Positions 44,776 to 53,315 of a stretch of 64,000 nt of DNA are shown piece after piece. This DNA is from an uncultured Eubacteriales bacterium (GTDB lineage Bacteria > Bacillota > Clostridia > Oscillospirales > CAG-272). The position numbers and the translations under genes are program-made. The stretch's first letter is position 1. The number at the start of each line of letters is the position of its first letter. Under the pieces are notes generated by a model that worked only from the letters and a program-made list of their open reading frames with translations, ran no database searches and had not been told where the DNA came from. Where the stretch lies: assembly GCA_905205065.1 (NCBI GenBank), contig CAJLCI010000007.1, positions 20,004-84,003 of the forward strand. Direction: 5' to 3'.

Positions 44776-45321
44776 ATGCCAGATTTTATAGTTGAAGGAA
44801 TTAAAGGAACTGATACCGAAAAGAATTTGTACTTTGCCCTCGGAGGAGAAAGCCAAGCTTATTTTAAGTACGGAGTCTATGCAAAAAAGGCAAGCCAGGA
44901 TGGATTTGAAGAAATCAAAAATGTTTTTAAGGAAATCTCCGAAAATGAAAAAGCTCATGCCGAGGTATGGTTCAGATTTCTCGGAGGAAAAGGCTCAACA
45001 CGTCAAAACTTAGAAGCTGCGGCCGGCGGAGAAAATTACGAATGGGCTGAAATGTACAAAGGATTTGCAGAGACAGCACGAAAAGAAGGTTTTCCGTCAA
45101 TAGCCGATATGTTTGAGCGTGTTGCGGCCGTCGAAATGCAGCATGAAAAAATTTACCGTAGCTATATTGAAAAGCTTGACAACGGAGAAATGTTTAAAGG
45201 AATCGGCGCGGAAACAAAATGGATATGTCTGAATTGCGGATATATTCATACCGGGGCCGAACCGCCCAAAATTTGCCCTTTATGCTCACATCCTCAGAGC
45301 TATTTTAAAGAATATAATTAA
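44776..45321 (+). CDS. rbr: Rubrerythrin
   Basis: 181 residues: a ferritin-like diiron four-helix bundle (GESQAYFKYGVYAKKA, ISENEKAHAEVWFRFL, AAVEMQHEKIYRSYIEKL) followed by a rubredoxin-type iron centre (CLNCGYIHTGAEPPKICPLC). Reduces hydrogen peroxide in anaerobes, using rubredoxin or NADH-linked reductases. It is monocistronic with its own terminator. Ribosome site AAAGGATG. Length is normal for the short type. Confidence 0.95.
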   Translation: MPDFIVEGIKGTDTEKNLYFALGGESQAYFKYGVYAKKASQDGFEEIKNVFKEISENEKAHAEVWFRFLGGKGSTRQNLEAAAGGENYEWAEMYKGFAETARKEGFPSIADMFERVAAVEMQHEKIYRSYIEKLDNGEMFKGIGAETKWICLNCGYIHTGAEPPKICPLCSHPQSYFKEYN

Positions 45322-45348
45322 AAATATCCAATAAAAAAGAAGTGAAAA

Positions 45349-45390
45349 GAACAAGGTATAATCACAAATACCGTGTTCTTTTTATTTTTT
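45349..45390 (+). terminator. Terminator of rubrerythrin
   Basis: GAACAAGGTA (45349-45358) pairs with TACCGTGTTC (45369-45378) with one mismatch, followed by TTTTTATTTTTT. Confidence 0.9.
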
Positions 45391-45524
45391 AATATCTTCA
45401 GCACTTTTAATATTTTTATTTACATTATCAAAAATCTTTGTCTTATTATTGTTGCATATAATAAGATATCAACACATAACAGAACTTTTTCTGACAAAAT
45501 AACTTTATCGGGAGGTTAAAACTC

Positions 45525-47063
45525 ATGACCGGTATTTTGCATGCTTTAGAATGGATAAATAAATATATTTTTTCGCCGCTGCTTCCAATACTCATTTTTG
45601 GCGCCGGCATTTATTTCGCATTTTCACTTCGATTCTTCTGCATCACGCATCCGGTCAAATTTTTAAGAGTTTTCTTTCCAAAAAAAGAAAAAGAACTCAA
45701 AAGAGACAAAGACAGTATTTCACCTTTTAAAGCGGTAACATTGGCGCTTGCCGGCACACTTGGAGTCGGAAACATTATAGGCGTATCAGCCGCAATTATG
45801 ACAGGCGGTTTTGGATCAATTTTCTGGATGTGGTGCAGTGCCATTGCGGCAATGATGGTAAAATATGCGGAAATAGTTCTTGCTGTTAAAAGCCGCATTA
45901 AGCTGCCGGATGATAAAGGAGTAGAAAAATTCCACGGCGGAGCGATGTACTATATAAAAAATGGCATTTTTGCCGCAATTTTTGCCTCGCTATGTATTGC
46001 CAGCTCGTTTTTTCTCGGAAACATAATACAGGTCAAAGCAGCTGCGGATGCAATTAACAGTACATTCGGTGTTCCTCCTTTGATTGTAGGGTGCGTAATT
46101 GCCCTGCTCTGCGCAATAATAATCGGAGGAGGAGTGCATAATATATCAGACTTTACCGTAAAAATAATTCCTGTTCTATCTGCTCTTTACATTGCTGCAT
46201 CATTATATATAATAATAATTAACGGCTCACGCATACCGGAAGCTATACATCGGATATTCGCCGATGCATTTACCCCGGAAGCATCAATCGGCGGAATTGG
46301 AGGATTTTTGCTGTGCAGAAGTATGAGATACGGAATAACGCGCGGATTATTTTCAAATGAGGCGGGCTGCGGTACCGCACCCATTGCGCACGCCGAAGCT
46401 GACACAAAGCATCCGGCTGCGCAAGGATGCTGGGGTATATTTGAAGTATTTACCGATACGATTCTTCTGTGCAGCATGACCGCCTTTGTAGTTATCTTTG
46501 CGTTTGATTCGGTAGGTCAGTCATGTATCACAGACACAAGCGGTATGCTTCTTGCTGTTAAAGCGTATTCTCTGTATCTCGGAGATTCGGCAGGAATGTT
46601 TATCTCTCTGTCTACTGCTATATTTGCGCTTGCAACTTTAGTATGCTGGTCGCACTATGGGTTAGAGGGTGTATGGTACATAAGCCGTATTATAAAAAAG
46701 AAAAGGAACACGCCAATCAACTTTGGTATGCTCCGTAATATGTATATTATTCTGTATTGTGTTGCAGCTGCAATCGGAGGAATTCTGTCGGGAGACATCA
46801 TCTGGGCCTTCTCTGACTTTGCTGTCGGCATCATGACGTGCATGAATATTGCTGCAGTAATGAAAAACAGAAAGGAAATAACTTTAGAAACAAAATCCTA
46901 TTTTGAACCTTGCCACAAATATAAAACAGTACTCAATCATCGTCAAAATCTATCAGCTCAGTGCCAAAATCATCAGAACAGTAATCATCAAATTCATCAA
47001 AATCTCCGTTCGAATCATCATAATAAGGTAAAAAATTCTCTTCAGCCGGATCAAAATTTTTAG
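45525..47063 (+). CDS. Sodium:amino-acid (alanine/glycine) symporter, AGCS family, with a read-through tail
   Basis: 512 residues, about 11 membrane helices. AGCS marks: TLALAGTLGVGNIIGVSAAI, MTGGFGSIFWMWCSAIAAMM, YITRGLFSNEAGCGTAP-like block (GLFSNEAGCGTAPIAHAEAD) and CWSHYGLEGVWYI. The family normally ends soon after the last helix (here about ETKSYF). The final 43 residues (from about 470) are a His/Gln/Asn-rich stretch without homology, created because the frame runs 131 bp into the convergent radC gene on the other strand. The stop codon has probably been lost; the core transporter looks intact. Confidence 0.88.
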   Translation: MTGILHALEWINKYIFSPLLPILIFGAGIYFAFSLRFFCITHPVKFLRVFFPKKEKELKRDKDSISPFKAVTLALAGTLGVGNIIGVSAAIMTGGFGSIFWMWCSAIAAMMVKYAEIVLAVKSRIKLPDDKGVEKFHGGAMYYIKNGIFAAIFASLCIASSFFLGNIIQVKAAADAINSTFGVPPLIVGCVIALLCAIIIGGGVHNISDFTVKIIPVLSALYIAASLYIIIINGSRIPEAIHRIFADAFTPEASIGGIGGFLLCRSMRYGITRGLFSNEAGCGTAPIAHAEADTKHPAAQGCWGIFEVFTDTILLCSMTAFVVIFAFDSVGQSCITDTSGMLLAVKAYSLYLGDSAGMFISLSTAIFALATLVCWSHYGLEGVWYISRIIKKKRNTPINFGMLRNMYIILYCVAAAIGGILSGDIIWAFSDFAVGIMTCMNIAAVMKNRKEITLETKSYFEPCHKYKTVLNHRQNLSAQCQNHQNSNHQIHQNLRSNHHNKVKNSLQPDQNF

Positions 47064-47910
47064 GAATATCATCAGTATTGATTCCGGCAATTTTATATGC
47101 CGAATAAAAACCGGCAGACTCAATTCCCTTCACGGATTTCCGAGAATTTTCATTCAACCTTTTCCACATCTCAGAACCACGAGCAGGCAAGCTGTATTGC
47201 TCCTTTTGTCTATAGATCGAGTGATACCTTCCTCCATGTACTATAATGTGATCAACAAAACTAATATTAATATCATCACATACCTTTTTTAAACGATCAG
47301 TAACCCGATTGTCTGATACCGACGGTGTTAAATCTCCATCCGGATGATTATGCGCAACCAGAATACCTTTAACTCCTTTACTTAAGGCCTTTCTCATCAG
47401 CTGAGGAATATCAATATTAACATCTCCGAAATCTCCGTGTGCAACATCGTCAATCCATAGAATACGATTTCCGGAATCAAGAAAAGCCACCTTAAAAACT
47501 TCCGAACCTGTATCGTAATTCATAACAACAAGCCGATCAATAACCTTTTGAATTCTTTCATCTGAATGAGTTTCACAAAAAAGATAGGTTCTTTTGCGAA
47601 AATCAGATGATTTTTGTTCCTCGCTGTTTTCATTATTAATACAAAGACCAACAGTCTCATTTATCAATTTTATAAGTCCTGTAAGAGCGATATTTTCATT
47701 ACCGTTACTCATAATCGCAACTGTTTTGTCAGACAACAAGTCACCGTAGGAATCATATTTTCCCACAAGATATTCAATATCAGAAAATTCAACATTTCTA
47801 CCCGAAAAAAGCAACAGCATTTCAAAAATCTCACGCTGCGAAAAGTCTTCTAAACCACCATTAAGCAATTTTAAACACAATTCTGTAAGCCTTTCACTAT
47901 GTTTTTTCAC
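46933..47910 (-). CDS. radC: RadC family JAB-domain protein
   Basis: 325 residues. N-terminal UPF0758 region (LTELCLKLLNGGLEDFSQRE), then a JAB/MPN metalloprotease-like fold with the full JAMM motif GILVAHNHPDGDLTPSVSD (about 185-205) and VDHIIVHGGRYHSI. The C-terminus has an acidic Asp-rich tail (FDEFDDYCSDDFGTELIDFD) that is longer than usual; it overlaps the AGCS gene. RadC is a predicted DNA-associated peptidase/isopeptidase of unclear function, once thought to be a repair protein. Confidence 0.88.
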   Translation of the reverse strand: MKKHSERLTELCLKLLNGGLEDFSQREIFEMLLLFSGRNVEFSDIEYLVGKYDSYGDLLSDKTVAIMSNGNENIALTGLIKLINETVGLCINNENSEEQKSSDFRKRTYLFCETHSDERIQKVIDRLVVMNYDTGSEVFKVAFLDSGNRILWIDDVAHGDFGDVNIDIPQLMRKALSKGVKGILVAHNHPDGDLTPSVSDNRVTDRLKKVCDDINISFVDHIIVHGGRYHSIYRQKEQYSLPARGSEMWKRLNENSRKSVKGIESAGFYSAYKIAGINTDDIPKNFDPAEENFLPYYDDSNGDFDEFDDYCSDDFGTELIDFDDD

Positions 47911-47945
47911 TTATACGCCTCCGCGATTCAATAAGGAGAATAGCT

Positions 47946-48345
47946 ATGTTATAAGGTGTTCCGGTAGTATTATACCATAAAATCTGATTTTCCCGCAAGG
48001 TTTCGGGGTTTTGCCTGCAAAATCGCTGTTCTTAACAATGAAACAAAACTTGCATCTTAAAGCGCTTAACTTTAAGATATTTTGCCCTAATCGGAAAAAG
48101 TGAATAAAAACATCCGCCTATAGAGGCAAACGCCTTTACAGCTGAACACCTTCAAAGCTGAATACCTTTACTGTCACCGTTGAGCCTTACAACCGATCAC
48201 ATTAAAAGCTAAACACCTTTACAGCTCAACGCCCTCACAACCGATCACCTTCAAAGCTAAACGTATTTACAAGCGAATGTATTTACAGCCGAATACCTTT
48301 AGAGTCTCAAACATCTCATTTTTCAGATGTAGATATCTAACTTAT
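47946..48345 (+). repeat. Family A interspersed element, copy A5, largest, with B3 nested inside
   Basis: The left block is GTTATAAGGTGTTCCGG (47948-47964), interrupted by repeat B3, then ATCGGAAAAAG (48090-48100) and CCTATAGAGGCAAACG. About eleven 16-bp units follow from 48128 to 48306, e.g. GAACACCTTCAAAGCT, AAACACCTTTACAGCT, GATCACCTTCAAAGCT, AAACGTATTTACAAGC, GAATGTATTTACAGCC. The right end is near TTTCAGATGTAGATATC. It fills most of the gap between radC and cpsD, which holds no gene. Confidence 0.8.
47992..48084 (+). repeat. Family B repeat, copy B3
   Basis: Matches B1/B2 over TTTTGCCTGCAAAATCGCTG, then TCTTAACAATGAAACAAAAC and CTTAAAGCGCTTAACTTTAA. It lies between the left and middle blocks of A5, so B3 appears to have inserted into an existing A element or the two moved together. 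Confidence 0.75.
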
Positions 48346-48356
48346 ATTTATATCTG

Positions 48357-48393
48357 AAAAAGGTGTCCACCCTAATGACAGGAGTACACCTTT
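48357..48393 (-). terminator. Terminator of the cps module
   Basis: On the minus strand AAAGGTGTAC...GGACACCTTTTTC; the stem AAAGGTGT/ACACCTTT and the T-run fit termination after cpsD. Confidence 0.8.
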
Positions 48394-48476
48394 ACCTTTA
48401 TATACCTTCAGGCAAATATTATCTGTAAAATCATAAAATATAGTTCGGCAAAAATTCAAATTATAGATATTTATTA

Positions 48477-49226
48477 TTACCTGTTCGCGTCTCCGTCATC
48501 TTCTCTGTATTTATGACCATATCCTTTACTATATTCCCTGCCATAGTCTCTTCCATAAGTATAACTATAATATCTTCCGCCCTTTCCCTTCCTGTTTACA
48601 TCATTAAGAACTGCGCCGATTATATTGCAGCCGCTTTTATTAAGCTGCTTGACAACACTTTGAGCAAGACGATAACTTACCTTTCCGGAACCGCACACAA
48701 GAACTGCACTGTCCGAGCAATTTGCGATAACCGCAGCATCTATGACAAGTCCAAGCGGAGGAGTGTCGATTATTACATAATCAAAAATTTCCTTTGACGA
48801 ATTTATCAGAGACTTAAACTTGTTTCCATTCAGAAGATCAGTCGGATTCGGGGGGACCTGCCCCGAAAAAATAATATAAAAACCTTCATACTGAGTTTCA
48901 TACAGAACATCGGAAAGAGATACCTGACCTGAAAGAAGCTGGCTTAGTCCCTTAATTCCTCTTGCATTTGTATACTTATTGACAACGACAGAATTACGCA
49001 TATCGGCATCAATAAATAGAACTTTCTTACCGATCGAAGCCAATCCTTTTGACAGTTCAAGCGAAATCGTAGATTTTCCTTCGTTAGGCATGCAGCTTGT
49101 CATTGTAACAATCTGAACCTCACTACCGCAAAATTGTAAGTTAGTCAAAAGCGATTTATAAGCCTCATCAGATGCAAAGCCTTTGCTCCTGCCAATATTA
49201 TTTAAGTTAATTTTCTGAACCTGCAT
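48477..49226 (-). CDS. CpsD/CapB family bacterial tyrosine kinase
   Basis: 249 residues from the ATG at 49226 (AAAGGA about 10 nt upstream; the GTG at 49247 overlaps it). BY-kinase Walker A MTSCMPNEGKSTISLELSKG, Walker A' VLFIDADMRNSV and Walker B DYVIIDTPPLGLVIDA. The C-terminus is a tyrosine-rich cluster (YYSYTYGRDYGREYSKGYGH), the autophosphorylation tail. It works with the Wzz-like membrane activator encoded upstream; their phosphorylation cycle controls polysaccharide chain length and export. In Firmicutes the two parts are separate proteins, as here. Confidence 0.92.
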   Translation of the reverse strand: MQVQKINLNNIGRSKGFASDEAYKSLLTNLQFCGSEVQIVTMTSCMPNEGKSTISLELSKGLASIGKKVLFIDADMRNSVVVNKYTNARGIKGLSQLLSGQVSLSDVLYETQYEGFYIIFSGQVPPNPTDLLNGNKFKSLINSSKEIFDYVIIDTPPLGLVIDAAVIANCSDSAVLVCGSGKVSYRLAQSVVKQLNKSGCNIIGAVLNDVNRKGKGGRYYSYTYGRDYGREYSKGYGHKYREDDGDANR

Positions 49227-49282
49227 TTTATAACCGTTCCTTTGCACAACTATGACAATTACTATTCATAAAAACCAACAAG

Positions 49283-50011
49283 TTACATCTTTTTTGAATT
49301 CGGAATAGTACCAAGCACTGTAAGACCTAAATAACGTTCTATATCAGCCGGAGACTTGATCTTATCATCAAAATAAAATATTACAAACAGCACAGCGCAT
49401 GTCAAAGCAAATCCAACCAATGCAGCCTTAAGTGCTGTTGATGAATACGCAAGATTGCTCGGAGCAGTAGCTTCCTTACCGTACGAAAAAACATTTACCT
49501 GATCTATGCCGATAATATTTTTGATTTTTTCGGTTGATACATCACATAACTCATTTACAATAGCACATGCGATTTTAGGATCGGCATTGCTGACAGACAC
49601 ATTGATAATAAGGGAGTCAGACTCGTTTGTCACCGTTATATACGGAGAAACTGAACTGTAACTAATATCAAGCGCAAGATTCTGAAGAGCTTCGCTGACA
49701 AGTACCTCTTCCTTTATAAGTTTCATACTGTCCTCAACCGTAGAACTTGCCACATTAATGTTTGCCGAATTTATTTTATCGCTGTTCTTGTCCATAAGAT
49801 ATATCTTTGCAGTTGATTTATATAGGGGAACAGTGGTAAATCTTGAATAAAAATAAGCTCCTGCGCCACATACACATGTTATAAGTACAATTATCCAAAG
49901 CTTATTAAGGAAAAAAAGCAAAAGCTCTGTAAAATCTATCGTTTTTTCTATACTGTCAGAAGTTTCACCTTCGGCGCTCCTCACAGTGGCTACAATTTCA
50001 TTCTTTTCCAT
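49283..50011 (-). CDS. Wzz/CpsC family chain-length determinant, BY-kinase activator
   Basis: 242 residues. Two membrane helices (about 32-54 LWIIVLITCVCGAGAYFYSR and 208-228 VGFALTCAVLFVIFYF) flank an extracytoplasmic domain; the ending SPADIERYLGLTVLGTIPNS is the conserved kinase-activating segment. Forms the membrane part of the split Wzc-type kinase with CpsD. The start at 50011 is chosen over 50023, which directly abuts the ribosome site. The gene overlaps the phosphatase gene by 14 bp and cpsD follows 56 bp later. Confidence 0.9.
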   Translation of the reverse strand: MEKNEIVATVRSAEGETSDSIEKTIDFTELLLFFLNKLWIIVLITCVCGAGAYFYSRFTTVPLYKSTAKIYLMDKNSDKINSANINVASSTVEDSMKLIKEEVLVSEALQNLALDISYSSVSPYITVTNESDSLIINVSVSNADPKIACAIVNELCDVSTEKIKNIIGIDQVNVFSYGKEATAPSNLAYSSTALKAALVGFALTCAVLFVIFYFDDKIKSPADIERYLGLTVLGTIPNSKKM

Positions 50012-50753
50012 TATTATGACCATTCCTTCTCAGTATTTTAAGCGCATTATCTCTAAATAATGCCTCAGCATATTTCAAGCCATATTTTTTTTCAACATAT
50101 TCAAAACATTCAGATAAAAGCGGTGCTCTCTCTTCTTTATTATGAGAGTCTGTAGCGATAAAATCAGCAAGACCGCAGCGAAGAAGCTTTTGAGTAAAAT
50201 GTTTACATGATACACCAAAATCTCCGAGAACAGAAGATGCATTTATCTGAATCTTTACACCGTCATCAGACAAAAGTTTAATGCAATCAAATTTACGGTA
50301 AAAACATCTGTAGCGCTCGATATGAGCAAGCACAGGAACATAGCCGCTTTTAAGAAGCTTCTGAAGCCCGCTGCATATAGTTTGTTTTTCCTCGTCCGGA
50401 AAGAACTCAACAAGCACATATCTGCTGTTTCCAAGAGTAAAACATTTTCCGGAATCTAACTTTTCAAGGCAATCATTATGAAAAAAAAGCTCGTTTCCGC
50501 ACCAAAATCTCATGTCGGGATAGCGCTGCGCCGCAAAGGCCTTTATTCTTTCAAATTTTTCAACAGAAAAAGTAATTTCCTCACGTTTTTTTATCATGGG
50601 ATTATAGAAATGAGGTGTAAGACAAATTCCGCGAATTCCGTCTTTATAAGCAATCTCAAGCATTTCACACGTCATTTCTTCTGAGGATGCACCATCATCC
50701 ACACCAAACATCATATGATTGTGAATATCTACAAATCCAGTCAATTGCTTCAC
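49998..50753 (-). CDS. CpsB/YwqE-type tyrosine-protein phosphatase (PHP)
   Basis: 251 residues. PHP metal motifs: VDIHNHMMFGVDDGASS, LTPHFYNPM, VLAHIERYRCF and IATDSHNKEERAP. This manganese-dependent phosphatase dephosphorylates the tyrosine tail of CpsD. First gene of the three; a consensus promoter lies about 145 bp upstream. No glycosyltransferases, flippase or polymerase genes are next to the module. Confidence 0.92.
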   Translation of the reverse strand: MKQLTGFVDIHNHMMFGVDDGASSEEMTCEMLEIAYKDGIRGICLTPHFYNPMIKKREEITFSVEKFERIKAFAAQRYPDMRFWCGNELFFHNDCLEKLDSGKCFTLGNSRYVLVEFFPDEEKQTICSGLQKLLKSGYVPVLAHIERYRCFYRKFDCIKLLSDDGVKIQINASSVLGDFGVSCKHFTQKLLRCGLADFIATDSHNKEERAPLLSECFEYVEKKYGLKYAEALFRDNALKILRRNGHNNGKE

Positions 50754-50902
50754 CTACTATTCTTACGGAAATCCCTTTCACAAAAAACTAAAGCCTATTA
50801 TTTCAGACAAGCCTCATATACGCCGCTCTTAGATTTCAAATTTCAACAGTCTATTACTTACAGATCTAATGACATTTCCTTTTGCACAAAAACATTTAAA
50901 TT

Positions 50903-50931
50903 ATTATATCATTAAATTAATTTCTTGTCAA
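50903..50931 (-). promoter_or_regulatory. Promoter of the cps module
   Basis: On the minus strand TTGACA (50931-50926), 17-bp spacer, consensus TATAAT (50908-50903). The leader would be about 140 nt. Confidence 0.85.
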
Positions 50932-51029
50932 TACGGAAAGACTTTGCATTTCGGCTAAAACTTATAAATAATTCATATTTACAACGAAAAAAAACAAAAT
51001 ATTTTCCCTTCGTTCATCCGCGGATCAGT

Positions 51030-51914
51030 TTAATCAACAGGTGTACATAAAAACACCCGAAATCCGTCATTGCAAATACTGCGCGACGCATTTATGGCAG
51101 CCTTCTCCGAGCTAAATATACCGAATACACTCGGTCCGCTTCCGCTGAGAAGGGCGCCGGATGCTCCCAGTCTTATAAGTTCACTGCGCACAAGCTCCGC
51201 ATGAGGATTTACAAGCTCAAATGCGTTATAAAGAGCTCCGCATACTTCACTGATATTTTTACCTTCAAGAGCCGCAAGCATTCTGTTTTCAGCAAAAATT
51301 CCTTTTTTTACCGCGTCAAGCTCTTTATACATAATCCCCGTCGACTTTTTTTCCCATTTGCCGACGGCAAGCAGAATCGTACAGTCCGGAAGAGAATGAC
51401 AGGGACTCATATTTTCTCCTATTCCGCAGCAATGCATCGGCGAACGGGACAAACAAAAAGGAACATCCGCTCCGAGCGTTGCGGCAATCTCCAAAAGAGT
51501 CTTATCCGAAAACGGATTATTAAACAAACCGTTTAAACCTCGAAGAACAGCGGCGGCATCGGAACTTCCACCGGCCAAGCCTGCCGCTAACGGTATATTC
51601 TTCTCTATCGTTATATCTATGCTTCCGCAGCTTATTTGCGTATGCTTACGATACAAATACGCAAATTTCTCTGCCGCCATGTACGCCAAATTATTGCATC
51701 CTATTTTATTTAATTCCTGAAGATCACATACAACCGATATTTTGTCAGGCAAACTTGAATCACATTCAATTTCTACTGTATCATGGAGTGAAATTCTATG
51801 CATAACACTGTCAATCGTATGATAACCGTCCGGTCTTTTACCCGTAATCTCAAGAAAAAGATTTATTTTAGCATAAGCCCTCTCAGCGGTTTTTATTTTT
51901 ATGGCACCGGACAT
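51030..51914 (-). CDS. ispE: 4-diphosphocytidyl-2-C-methyl-D-erythritol kinase
   Basis: 294 residues, GHMP kinase of the non-mevalonate isoprenoid pathway. Seen: RAYAKINLFLEITGKRPDGY, the ATP-binding NIPLAAGLAGGSSDAAAVLR, LGADVPFCLS and GASGALLSGSGPSVFGIF. Length is normal. It indicates an MEP-pathway organism. Follows the DUF362 gene on the same strand after 41 bp, so the two may be co-transcribed. Confidence 0.96.
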   Translation of the reverse strand: MSGAIKIKTAERAYAKINLFLEITGKRPDGYHTIDSVMHRISLHDTVEIECDSSLPDKISVVCDLQELNKIGCNNLAYMAAEKFAYLYRKHTQISCGSIDITIEKNIPLAAGLAGGSSDAAAVLRGLNGLFNNPFSDKTLLEIAATLGADVPFCLSRSPMHCCGIGENMSPCHSLPDCTILLAVGKWEKKSTGIMYKELDAVKKGIFAENRMLAALEGKNISEVCGALYNAFELVNPHAELVRSELIRLGASGALLSGSGPSVFGIFSSEKAAINASRSICNDGFRVFLCTPVD

Positions 51915-51955
51915 ATAACTCCCTCAATTTCTTACTACATAAATTTAACATAAAA

Positions 51956-53077
51956 CTATCGAATAAGTTTAAAAATAATATTCTTTTTAATATCAACCGC
52001 ATGAATCGGACATAGCTCCTGACAGCAAAAACATTTTATGCATCCTTTTCTGTCAATCACAGCTTTTCCGTCGTTAACCGAAATAGCATTTGCCGGACAG
52101 TTTTCCGCACATTTTCCGCATCCTACGCATTTTGACAAAATAACATCCGGTTTCGGCTGCAGAAACGGCGGCAGCAAGGAAAATATCTTTCCCCTTTTTG
52201 CGTCAGAATGAAGATAATCCTTAACTCTGAAAGAATTAATGTCATCTCCCAAAATACGTATTTCTCCTTCTTTAGGACATAGCCCGCGCCGCTTCGCCTC
52301 CTCAATCATCGGAACCTCTCCGTCATGGCATATGATTTGTGAAGCCGCCAAATCGAGCGCATAAGGATTTTCGGAAACAAGAAGACACCCCACTTTTCTG
52401 GGGGTACCACCGGAAGGTCCATTTCCCTCCATACCGATTACCGCATCGCAAAAGCTTATAACTCTTTTTGAACTGCAAAGCATGTCGCATAAATCGATAA
52501 GCACATCTCCAAATTTCTGCTGATTTGAAAATCTGGCATGCATTTCAACCTTCTGAGTTCCGGGAATTGCCCCAAACAAGTTTTTTACCGCGTTAGTCAT
52601 TCCCGTGAGCGTATGCGTTTTAAGTTTGCAGACATTAAGTATAACATCAGCATCCGCAATTGCATTTATAATATTAAAGTTTTTGGAATTTTTAGCATTA
52701 GGCGCAGACATCGTCTGAAAACCCATATCGGTATTAAGCACTGCCCCGGAATTCTTCGCCGCCTCATCCACTTTATTTACCTTATAATTGTGTTTCATAA
52801 GTGAGAGAGTAAAAGGGCCTCCCGGACTTTCTGCAATCGTAACGTCCGCTCCGGATGAAACCGCGATTTTAGATACTGCTTCTATAACCGCAGGATTCGT
52901 ACAGGACGCCGTGTCAGGCTTTGAAGCGACTACTAAATTAGGTTTAACGACAATACGTTTTCCCGCAAAATCCGAAAGATTAATTCCAAGCTCCGAGAGC
53001 TGCTTTCTCAGTATTTTCTCTATCTTAGATGTGTCGTAATCTTCACACCGCCTGACAGAAACACTGCAAGTCGTCAT
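51956..53077 (-). CDS. DUF362 domain protein with two [4Fe-4S] clusters
   Basis: 373 residues. N-terminal DUF362 domain (VVKPNLVVASKPDTASCTNP, VTIAESPGGPFTLSLM, LNVCKLKTHTLTGMTNAVKN, MEGNGPSGGTPRKVG) followed by a bacterial ferredoxin domain with two motifs, CVGCGKCAENCPANAI and CIKCFCCQELCPIHAV (about 315-360). Widespread in anaerobes; likely electron transfer or cofactor maturation, but the reaction is not established. It has no signal peptide. Confidence 0.9.
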   Translation of the reverse strand: MTTCSVSVRRCEDYDTSKIEKILRKQLSELGINLSDFAGKRIVVKPNLVVASKPDTASCTNPAVIEAVSKIAVSSGADVTIAESPGGPFTLSLMKHNYKVNKVDEAAKNSGAVLNTDMGFQTMSAPNAKNSKNFNIINAIADADVILNVCKLKTHTLTGMTNAVKNLFGAIPGTQKVEMHARFSNQQKFGDVLIDLCDMLCSSKRVISFCDAVIGMEGNGPSGGTPRKVGCLLVSENPYALDLAASQIICHDGEVPMIEEAKRRGLCPKEGEIRILGDDINSFRVKDYLHSDAKRGKIFSLLPPFLQPKPDVILSKCVGCGKCAENCPANAISVNDGKAVIDRKGCIKCFCCQELCPIHAVDIKKNIIFKLIR

Positions 53078-53247
53078 ATTTTATACCACCTTTGCTTCAG
53101 GCTTTAATTCGGTTACAATCAAATAATATTAAACAATAACTTTTCCTTTTCTTATATGCCCTTTAATTATACAATATCTCAGAATACAAATCAATATAAA
53201 AATACATTTGATGCTCAATGTTTTTTAATATTAAACCTGATTTCTGA

Positions 53248-53276
53248 TTGACACTGTATAAACAAAGTAGTATTAT
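53248..53276 (+). promoter_or_regulatory. Promoter of trmO
   Basis: TTGACA (53248-53253), 17-bp spacer, TATTAT (53271-53276), 39 bp before the start codon. Confidence 0.85.
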
Positions 53277-53315
53277 AACAATACTACAAACCACAATACG
53301 GACGGTATTTTACTT

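Noticed and set aside
48128..48306. Repeat-protein coding region
   Set aside because: A 16-bp period shifts frame in every unit and stops occur in the frames examined.
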